Shown here one piece after another: positions 37,539-42,492 of a stretch of DNA of 42,492 bases (positions within the stretch are counted from its first letter, which is position 1; the number at the start of each line of letters is the position of its first letter). The stretch is from the IMG/VR virus record IMGVR_UViG_3300034146_000013, positions 1 to 42,492 of that record. One strand, 5' to 3'. The DNA is from a virus. The notes below the pieces were generated by a model, which did no database searches, was not told where the DNA came from, and saw only the letters and a program-made list of their open reading frames with translations. The translations under genes were made by a program, and so were the position numbers.

Positions 37539-37913
37539 ATGGTCGCAACGGGACGAGTCGTAACCGCCGGTCCGGGCGGTTCTTCGTCGTGGGGAGACAT
37601 CACCGGGAAGCCGGCGACGTTCCCGCCTTCGACCCACTCTCACGCGTACGCCGACGTGACCGACAAGCCGGCGACGTTTCCTCCTTCGACGCATTCGCAC
37701 GCGTACGCCGATGTGACCGGGAAGCCGGCGACGTTCCCGCCTTCGGCGCATTCGCACGCAGTCTCGGACGTCACGGGATTGACGACGGCGCTTGAAGAGC
37801 CGGCGCGCGTGTACGTCCACAACGGAACGACTTACGTCCTGTCCACGACGACGGACATCTTCATCGGTCCGACCGATCCCGGCTCCGGTTTGTGGATTGA
37901 CACCGATGCCTAG
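37539..37913 (+). CDS. head or tail fibre-like repeat protein
   Basis: 124 residues from ATG 37539. Three 19-residue repeats with core DVTGKPATFPPSTHSHAYA (residues 20-76), a fourth partial copy, then a compact C-terminal beta domain (RVYVHNGTTYVLSTTTDIFI). The HSHAYADVTGKPATFPPS-type repeat is well known from phage fibres and forms a trimeric stalk. Its place in the head block points to a capsid fibre or decoration. Coupled to the next gene. Confidence 0.8.
   Translation: MVATGRVVTAGPGGSSSWGDITGKPATFPPSTHSHAYADVTDKPATFPPSTHSHAYADVTGKPATFPPSAHSHAVSDVTGLTTALEEPARVYVHNGTTYVLSTTTDIFIGPTDPGSGLWIDTDA
37596..37766 (+). repeat. three 57-bp tandem repeats in the fibre gene
   Basis: Units 37596-37652, 37653-37709 and 37710-37766 encode the 19-residue fibre motif; the second and third are close copies of the first. 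They can expand or contract by slippage or recombination. Confidence 0.85.
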
Positions 37914-38514
37914 GCTTCGCGCATTTCATGGCGGACAGTGGCGAGACACGCCGCTTCGCGGAGCCGTGGACTTCGACGGACAGCGTCTCGCGTTCGGGCC
38001 GGCGGACGAAGAGCCGGTTACCGTGAACGAGTTCTTCACGTTCCCGACTCCGGTGAATCCCGATTGGGCCGACTCGAACACGAACGTTGCGTGTCGGTTC
38101 GCGACTACCGCTCCCGGCGACTTCATCGGCGTTCGTTACTGGCGTCCGCCGACGTACTCCCCGAACGGAACCGTCTTCGGCGTGAACGAGGACACGGGAG
38201 CAGTCATCGCGAATCCTGTTGCGGAAGCTGTGGACGGAATCCGTGGAGCGTTTGTCGAACTCCTCTTCGCCGCTCCGGCTCCGATCGTCCCCGGCGTGAA
38301 CTATCTCGCGGCGTATCACACGAGTCGGTACGGCTTCACGCGAGTCACGGAAGGCGCGACGATTCCCTTCCTGACGGAGCATCTCTACACGGATCCGGTT
38401 TCGATGGCGGCCGTGTCGAAGTTCCGTTTCGGCGGAGAGTTGACCGGAGGCGCGTTCTCCTCCGCGCCGAACTTTCACTTCAACGTCTCTCCGATCGTGA
38501 GGTTCACGTCGTGA
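37906..38514 (+). CDS. DUF4082-like capsid decoration protein
   Basis: 202 residues from ATG 37906, overlapping the fibre gene by 8 nt. The second half of the sequence (FTFPTPVNPDWADSNTNVAC, GDFIGVRYWRPPTYSPNGTV, GVNYLAAYHTSRYGFTRV) has the DUF4082 pattern of a beta-sandwich found in secreted and phage surface proteins. With the fibre gene before it, a fibre tip or head decoration role is likely. GTGA overlap with the next gene. Confidence 0.75.
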   Translation: MPRLRAFHGGQWRDTPLRGAVDFDGQRLAFGPADEEPVTVNEFFTFPTPVNPDWADSNTNVACRFATTAPGDFIGVRYWRPPTYSPNGTVFGVNEDTGAVIANPVAEAVDGIRGAFVELLFAAPAPIVPGVNYLAAYHTSRYGFTRVTEGATIPFLTEHLYTDPVSMAAVSKFRFGGELTGGAFSSAPNFHFNVSPIVRFTS

Positions 38515-39239
38515 CCGTCATTGCCTCTTCGGGAACCGCCGTGACGCTTCTCGCACAGTTCGAGAGCGACGGCATCGCAACGGATCCGGAGCTTCCCCTC
38601 CTTCTCTCCGTTCTTCCCGCTGCCGGCGGAGCGGCCGTGGTCGAAGCCGTCGAGCCGACCCGGATCACGGCGGGGATCTTCTCGTACACATGGACTCCGC
38701 CGGCCGTGACGTCCGTGACGGATTACGTTGCGATGTGGGATCCTGCCGGCGATGACATCGCGGCCGTCGAAACCGTCCGCGTCTTCCCCGCGTCCGCGTC
38801 TGTGTGGGCGACCCCGGAACAGGTGAAGGCAGTCACAGGGAAAGAGATCGGAACGGACACGATCGCGGTTGCGTCGAGCATCATCGACACGTTCGCGGGG
38901 ACGGACCCGGAAATGCCGGCGGACGCGATCTCCGGCGTGGACCGGCGACACCTTCGCCGCGCAACGGCGTGGCAATCGCTGTGGGTCGCGAACAAGCCGG
39001 GACTGATCGAGGAGCGCGAGAACGCGTCCACCGTCACGAGCGATGGGCAGTCCGTGACGCGGGAGGATCGCGCGGACGTGATCCTTCACCCTCTCGCGCG
39101 TCGGGAACTCGTCTCGCTCTCGTGGGTCGGTACGCGTACCGCGTTCGTCCCGCCGATGATGCTCGCCGCGCAGCGGAACAACTTCCTGAACGAGCGGAGC
39201 GATCCCGCGTGGTTCGGCGGGGAAGGAGCGCTTCCGTGA
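38511..39239 (+). CDS. head-tail connector protein with N-terminal Ig-like domain
   Basis: 242 residues from GTG 38511. Residues 1-95 look like a beta-sandwich (GTAVTLLAQFESDGIAT, TAGIFSYTWTPPAV). The rest is helical (TPEQVKAVTGKEIGTDTIAV, RRHLRRATAWQSLWVANKPG) as in gp6-type adaptors that bind the portal. Position between capsid and stopper genes agrees. The added Ig-like unit is not standard for the family. Confidence 0.75.
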   Translation: MTVIASSGTAVTLLAQFESDGIATDPELPLLLSVLPAAGGAAVVEAVEPTRITAGIFSYTWTPPAVTSVTDYVAMWDPAGDDIAAVETVRVFPASASVWATPEQVKAVTGKEIGTDTIAVASSIIDTFAGTDPEMPADAISGVDRRHLRRATAWQSLWVANKPGLIEERENASTVTSDGQSVTREDRADVILHPLARRELVSLSWVGTRTAFVPPMMLAAQRNNFLNERSDPAWFGGEGALP

Positions 39240-39565
39240 TTGCAGTCCCGAATACCACCGTGACCATCCTCGGCGGGAACACGGAGAGCGAATATGGCGA
39301 CGTTCTCGACTCCGATACGCCGGCAGGTACGGGCATCCCGTGTTCCATTGTGGAGGGACGGCAAATCGTCTCGACGGAATCGGATGCGCAAGCGCGCGCG
39401 GTCAACTACTACACGGGACGGCTTCCGAACGGAACAGTCGTGACGGAGAAGAATCGGCTCCGCGACGATCGAACCGGCGAGACGTACTCCATCGACCATG
39501 TGACACGGCCGCATAACGCAATGATCCCGCAAGACGTAAGGCTTGATCTCCGACGCGTCCTGTGA
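39236..39565 (+). CDS. head-tail stopper-like protein
   Basis: 109 residues from GTG 39236 (GTGA overlap). Beta-rich; ends with GRLPNGTVVTEKNRLRDDRT and YSIDHVTRPHNAMIPQDVRL, the pattern of small stopper proteins of the SPP1 gp16/HK97 gp7 kind that plug the portal after packaging. Assignment from size, pattern and order. Confidence 0.75.
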   Translation: MIAVPNTTVTILGGNTESEYGDVLDSDTPAGTGIPCSIVEGRQIVSTESDAQARAVNYYTGRLPNGTVVTEKNRLRDDRTGETYSIDHVTRPHNAMIPQDVRLDLRRVL

Positions 39566-39581
39566 GCTAGGCTCGACACGT

Positions 39582-39626
39582 CCCGACAAGGGACGGACGG
39601 ACGTACGGACCTAACCCGACAAGGGA
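39582..39626 (+). repeat. 12-bp direct repeat before the HK97 gp10-like gene
   Basis: CCCGACAAGGGA occurs at 39582-39593 and 39615-39626, start to start 33 bp. The second copy runs into the ribosome site GGGAGGTGG of the next gene. The 70-bp gap has no other visible signal apart from GGACGGACGGACGTACGG between the copies. Confidence 0.6.
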
Positions 39627-39635
39627 GGTGGACGA

Positions 39636-39947
39636 ATGGCATCGCGGACGCGTGTAGTGATCTCCGCTCCGGGACTCGTCCACCTTCGCCGGGTCGTGGA
39701 CGCGGAACTCGTCCACCCGATCACGGACGACGTCGCAGAGGACGCGCGGAGGTACGTTCCCGTCCTGTCTGGTGACCTTCTCTCCACGATCGAAGCGGAG
39801 CATCTCGAAGGCGAAGGCCGCGTTCACTGCGGCGACGTTGGGCGCGGCGTTGATTACCATTTGTACCAAGAGTTCGGGACGTCCAAAATGTCCGCGCAAC
39901 CGTACATGCGGCCGGCGCTCTACAAGACGCGGAGCGTGGGTCAATGA
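39636..39947 (+). CDS. HK97 gp10-like head-tail joining protein
   Basis: 103 residues from ATG 39636 with AAGGGAGGTGG upstream. The C-terminal YHLYQEFGTSKMSAQPYMRP is the HK97 gp10 family signature, here preceded by the usual ARRYVPVLSGDLLSTIE. These proteins cap the tail or complete the head-tail joint. Overlaps the next gene by 4 nt. Confidence 0.85.
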   Translation: MASRTRVVISAPGLVHLRRVVDAELVHPITDDVAEDARRYVPVLSGDLLSTIEAEHLEGEGRVHCGDVGRGVDYHLYQEFGTSKMSAQPYMRPALYKTRSVGQ

Positions 39948-40405
39948 CGCTGCCTAGCCTCCACCACCCGACAAGCGAAGCCGTCGCCGTAGCGTGGCTC
40001 TCGACGTGGTTCCCGGTAGGGGTGGCGACGTCCCTCCCGAAGCCGGGTACGTGGTCAACGCTCTCCGGCTCGATTCAGGGGTTCGCGACGGTCTCCATCG
40101 TGGGAGGCAGGATCGCCGGCGGCTTCGGCCGAATGCCGGTTGTCTCGCTGGGAACGTGGGCCGCTGTCCCCGGCTCCGATAACCCGCAGTGGGGAGCCGC
40201 GTCGCAACTCGCGGAGAAGATCGTTCGTCTCGCGCAGACTCCGACGTTCGATCCCGTGTTCGTCCGGCAACGCGCCGGGTACGAACGCGCACTCGTCCAC
40301 TCGATCAGTCTCGTATCGGAGCCGAGACGAATCCCGGACCCGGACGCGTCCGCAGCACATTTCGAGACGGAGTTCGTCCTCGTGTGGACGGCCGAACCGG
40401 ACTAA
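39944..40405 (+). CDS. tail terminator-like protein
   Basis: 153 residues from ATG 39944. Pattern: AVAVAWLSTWFPVGVATSLP at the start, then beta strands (GFATVSIVGGRI, MPVVSLGTWAAV) and FETEFVLVWTAEPD at the end, with a central helix (AASQLAEKIVRLAQTP). The alpha/beta fold and position before the major tail protein fit the ring that ends tail polymerisation (lambda gpU/SPP1 gp17 class). Confidence 0.8.
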   Translation: MTLPSLHHPTSEAVAVAWLSTWFPVGVATSLPKPGTWSTLSGSIQGFATVSIVGGRIAGGFGRMPVVSLGTWAAVPGSDNPQWGAASQLAEKIVRLAQTPTFDPVFVRQRAGYERALVHSISLVSEPRRIPDPDASAAHFETEFVLVWTAEPD

Positions 40406-40420
40406 CCCGAAGGAGACGAA

Positions 40421-40567
40421 ATGCGAACCATCGTGACGACGATCCGCCCGGACGAGACGATCGACGTCGAGGAAGACGAGTTCCTCGATCTGCAACGGCA
40501 AAACCTCATCAAGGAAGACAAGACGCCGGGAACGGCGAAGGCGAAGAAGGAGACCCCGAATGCCTAG
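40421..40567 (+). CDS. small hypothetical protein
   Basis: 48 residues from ATG 40421, AAGGAG 5 nt upstream, overlapping the major tail gene by 8 nt. It begins MRTIVTTIRPDETIDVEEDE and has FLDLQRQNLIKEDKTPG and a Lys-rich end. Found at this position in many siphophages as a short unknown. No function assigned. Confidence 0.75.
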   Translation: MRTIVTTIRPDETIDVEEDEFLDLQRQNLIKEDKTPGTAKAKKETPNA

Positions 40568-41135
40568 CGCATCGAACATCATCGCCGGGCCGGCGGAACT
40601 CTTCCGCGCGGACTTCGGCGCGACGGAGCCGCTCGACACGGCGGTAACCGATCCGATCGGAGCGCCGTTCGCTTCGCTGGGAGGCACGGACGACGGCGTA
40701 ACGCTGAACGTCTCCCACGAGTGGATGAACCTCCGCATGGATCAGATCATCGACTCCGCCGGCAAGCGCAAGACGGGTCGGACGATCACCGTCGCGACGA
40801 ACCTTGTCGAAGGCACGTTGGAGAACCTCCTTCTCGCCATCGCGCAGAGTGCCGACTCCATCGACACGGGCGGGACCGGCGGTACCGCGTGGCGTGGCTT
40901 CGAGGTGGAGGGGGACGACTCCGGCGAGGAACCGGAGTATTCGTCCATCATCCTCCGGGGACGTGCTCCCGGCGGGAAGCGTCGCCTCTTCATCCTCCGG
41001 AAGGCGTTGCAGGTGGAGGACGTCGAGAGCGCGTACAAGAAGGATGACCAGTGGCTCATTCCGGTCACGTTCGAGTGTCATTGGGTCTCGACGTCGATCC
41101 GCCCCTTCCGGGTCGTGGAGAGCGCCGCAGCCTAG
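40560..41135 (+). CDS. major tail protein
   Basis: 191 residues from ATG 40560. Pattern GPAELFRADFGATEPLDTAV, GGTDDGVTLNVSHEWMNLRM, then GRTITVATNLVEGTLENLLL and PGGKRRLFILRKALQVEDV with KKDDQWLIPVTFECHWV, typical of siphophage tail-tube proteins (beta-sandwich, LxxLLLAI helix). Placed after the terminator and before the frameshifted chaperones. Its stop codon TAG is shared with the start of the second inverted-repeat element. Confidence 0.9.
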   Translation: MPSASNIIAGPAELFRADFGATEPLDTAVTDPIGAPFASLGGTDDGVTLNVSHEWMNLRMDQIIDSAGKRKTGRTITVATNLVEGTLENLLLAIAQSADSIDTGGTGGTAWRGFEVEGDDSGEEPEYSSIILRGRAPGGKRRLFILRKALQVEDVESAYKKDDQWLIPVTFECHWVSTSIRPFRVVESAAA

Positions 41136-41225
41136 GGTGTGACCCGTGTGAGTACCTTCGGGAAAATCTCTATACACGGAAGCTCTTAGGGAGATTTTCC
41201 TAGGGGTACTCACACAGGTCACACC
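41136..41225. repeat. 90-bp inverted-repeat element, copy 2
   Basis: Left arm from 41136 to 41172, 14-nt loop, right arm 41187-41225. Arm sequences are nearly those of copy 1 (27183-27272); loop sequences are unrelated. It directly follows the major tail gene stop and leaves 36 bp to the chaperone start, where AGAGGAGG supplies the ribosome site. Confidence 0.9.
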
Positions 41226-41261
41226 TTCCCCATTTTCCCAGGTCAGAGGAGGCCACCTCAA

Positions 41262-41567
41262 ATGTTCAAGATCGACACTTCCGCTCTCCCGCAGTCCACG
41301 AAGCGCGAACCGCTCTTCGAGATCGACGGCACGGAGTACACGATCCCCGTCAGTCTCGGCGGGGAGATCGGGCTCCGCGCGACACGCATCGTGGAGGAGA
41401 AGGGAGAACTCGCGGGAGAACTGTTCGTCATCGATCAGACGATCGGTCGCGAGGCATACGACGCGCTGTGCGCCGTGGAGAACCTCCCGAAGAGCGTTCT
41501 CGCGGGGATCATGTCCGTTTGCCGGGAGAAGGTGTTCGGCGGGATGGAGCAGGAGGGAAAAGGCTAA
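41262..41567 (+). CDS. tail assembly chaperone, short form
   Basis: 101 residues from ATG 41262 with GAGGAGG upstream. Contains FEIDGTEYTIPVSLGGEIGL, then LFVIDQTIGREAYDALCAVE. The frame ends in TAA right after the slippery GGGAAAA. In siphophages the short protein coats the tape measure with the longer frameshift product. Order (major tail protein, this gene, tape measure) makes the call firm. Confidence 0.9.
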   Translation: MFKIDTSALPQSTKREPLFEIDGTEYTIPVSLGGEIGLRATRIVEEKGELAGELFVIDQTIGREAYDALCAVENLPKSVLAGIMSVCREKVFGGMEQEGKG

Positions 41568-41857
41568 GGGAGCGAGTCGCGCAAGTCGCGTGGATCGTTG
41601 ACCACGAACGCGACGTTCTCGCAGACTTTCGCGCGATCTATCACCTCTCGTGGCCGGACGCTCTCGCTCTTCCCGGACCGGAGTTTTTCGCTCTCGCTGT
41701 GCGCCTTCCCGCGTACGCCGGAGTAATGAAGATCCGGGCCGAAGAGCAGGATCGTAAGACGAACAGGAATGTGAAGCCGGGAGCGAAACTCGTGGACAGC
41801 GAACGGCACGCGATCGAGGCGGATCCTCTTCTCGCGGATCTGATCGAGTTCGGATAA
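41262..41857 (+). CDS. tail assembly chaperone, -1 frameshift product
   Basis: A -1 slip at GGGAAAA (41555-41561) would extend the short form by 98 residues to about 198 in total, giving GKRLRERVAQVAWIVDHERD and on, with LSWPDALALPGPEFFALAV and a Lys-rich middle, ending in LLADLIEFG at 41857. The downstream frame has no own start with a ribosome site. This arrangement (lambda G/GT type) is near universal in long-tailed phages. Confidence 0.85.
41555..41561 (+). promoter_or_regulatory. -1 ribosomal frameshift site GGGAAAA
   Basis: Codons GGA-AAA in the 0 frame are preceded by G, so the heptamer has X-XXY-YYZ form; both tRNAs can re-pair in the -1 frame. The 0-frame stop TAA follows one codon later, which favours slipping before termination. 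Confidence 0.88.
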
Positions 41858-41867
41858 GGGAGTCGGG

Positions 41868-42492
41868 ATGGCGGACGGTTTCAAGATCGCAGACGCGTAC
41901 GTCGCGGTTCTCGCAGACATTGACGAACGTGCGATCACATCGTCCGCCATCACGGCCGGCGACACGGCCGGCTCCGTCATGGGGCAGCGGACCACATCGG
42001 GATTCACGAAGCGGCTCCGGGACGAGAACGGGAAGTTTGTCTCCGCCGGCCGCATCTCCGGCGAAGGAGTCGGCAAGGGAGCCGGCGACGGCATCGGGGA
42101 CGGCGCAACCGGGAAGCGTGGCCTTCTCGGCAAAATCGGCGGGATGCTCGGCGGAGCCGGCGGTCTCGCGGGTGGCGTGATGTCCGGCGTTGCCGGCATG
42201 GGTCAAAAGCTCGGCGGGATGCTGCCGGCCGTCATGACGAACCCGTACGCGCTCGCGGCTGTTGCTGCGGCCGGCGCGACGCTCGCTCCCGCGCTCGCGG
42301 CCGGTCTCTCCGGCGCGCTGATCGGCGGAGCCGGTCTCGGCGTTCTAGGTCTCGGCGTGATGATCGCGAAGGAGAACCCTCGCGTCCAAACCGCTGCGCG
42401 CGGTTTGGGTAACCGCTTGAAGTTGGAGTTCACGAAGGCTGTCGGTCCGCTGATCACGCCGATCGTTGAATCCCTAAAGACGATGAACAAGT
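41868..42492 (+). CDS. tape measure protein, N-terminal part
   Basis: From ATG 41868 (GGGAGTCGGG just upstream) to the window edge, 208 codons. The start is MADGFKIADAYVAVLADIDE; then a Gly/Ala-rich region with GKRGLLGKIGGMLGGAGG and hydrophobic stretches (YALAAVAAAGATLAPALAAG, LSGALIGGAGLGVLGLGVMI) typical of tape measures, then KLEFTKAVGPLITPIVESL. It continues in frame at base 1-22. The joined length (about 764) is short and predicts a tail of roughly 110-120 nm if the usual 0.15 nm per residue holds. Confidence 0.93.
   Translation, partial: MADGFKIADAYVAVLADIDERAITSSAITAGDTAGSVMGQRTTSGFTKRLRDENGKFVSAGRISGEGVGKGAGDGIGDGATGKRGLLGKIGGMLGGAGGLAGGVMSGVAGMGQKLGGMLPAVMTNPYALAAVAAAGATLAPALAAGLSGALIGGAGLGVLGLGVMIAKENPRVQTAARGLGNRLKLEFTKAVGPLITPIVESLKTMNK
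42471..42492. repeat. right end of the assembly overlap
   Basis: Twenty-one of 22 bases match positions 1-22; base 42479 is G where base 9 is C. Circle length is therefore about 42,470 bp. Confidence 0.8.

Noticed and set aside
40509-42206. 565-codon leftward frame opposite tail genes
   Set aside because: Spans several well-supported rightward genes and an inverted repeat; no motif, so a shadow frame.

Overview
The window looks like a complete, circularly assembled genome of a siphovirus (long, non-contractile tail) that infects a high-GC Gram-positive host, most likely an actinobacterium. The sequence is GC-rich. Genes are tightly packed with ATGA, GTGA and TAATG junctions. Actinobacterial hallmarks are a WhiB-like protein, DUF2637 and DUF3307 membrane proteins, an FtsK/TraB-like translocase, and several apparently leaderless promoters with TAnnnT -10 boxes. 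Genus-level host assignment is not possible by eye. Bases 1-22 match bases 42471-42492 with one mismatch, in the middle of the tape measure gene, so the cut is arbitrary and the circle is about 42,470 bp.

Layout. (i) Late module, + strand, about 29.5 kb through the end and round to 10.1 kb: terminase small and large subunits, portal, Mu F-like minor head protein, scaffold, major capsid, head fibre-like proteins, connectors, tail terminator, major tail protein, tail chaperones joined by a -1 frameshift, tape measure, tail tip and minor tail proteins, then an endolysin (M15-like peptidase plus peptidoglycan-binding domain) and small holin-like membrane proteins. (ii) Early/accessory module, mostly - strand, 10.3-24.3 kb: many small unknowns, DUF3307, WhiB, a GIY-YIG nuclease with a membrane insert, DUF2637, DUF1353, a putative ssDNA-binding protein, a tRNA-like cloverleaf, a RecB/Cas4-like nuclease and a superfamily 2 helicase. 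An FtsK-like ATPase sits on the + strand at 14.1-16.1 kb. (iii) Rightward replication segment, 24.4-29.1 kb: a P4/D5-type primase-helicase and endonuclease VII.

Two signals are not explained by the genes. First, about 14 copies of a 20-bp inverted repeat (CTTAC-N10-GTAAG, whose right arm merges into a TAAGCT-type -10 box) lie in front of most early operons and are absent from the late module; they look like the operators of one phage regulon. Three of them place the -10 exactly 6 nt before an ATG, implying leaderless mRNAs. Second, a 90-bp hairpin-forming element occurs twice, directly after the primase-helicase gene and between the major tail protein and tail chaperone genes. It could be a replication site pair, an attenuator or a small mobile element.

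No integrase, recognisable repressor, partition genes or DNA polymerase was found. The FtsK-like ATPase, DUF2637 protein, WhiB and P4-type primase together recall actinobacterial plasmids, so a plasmid-like phase is possible but unproven.
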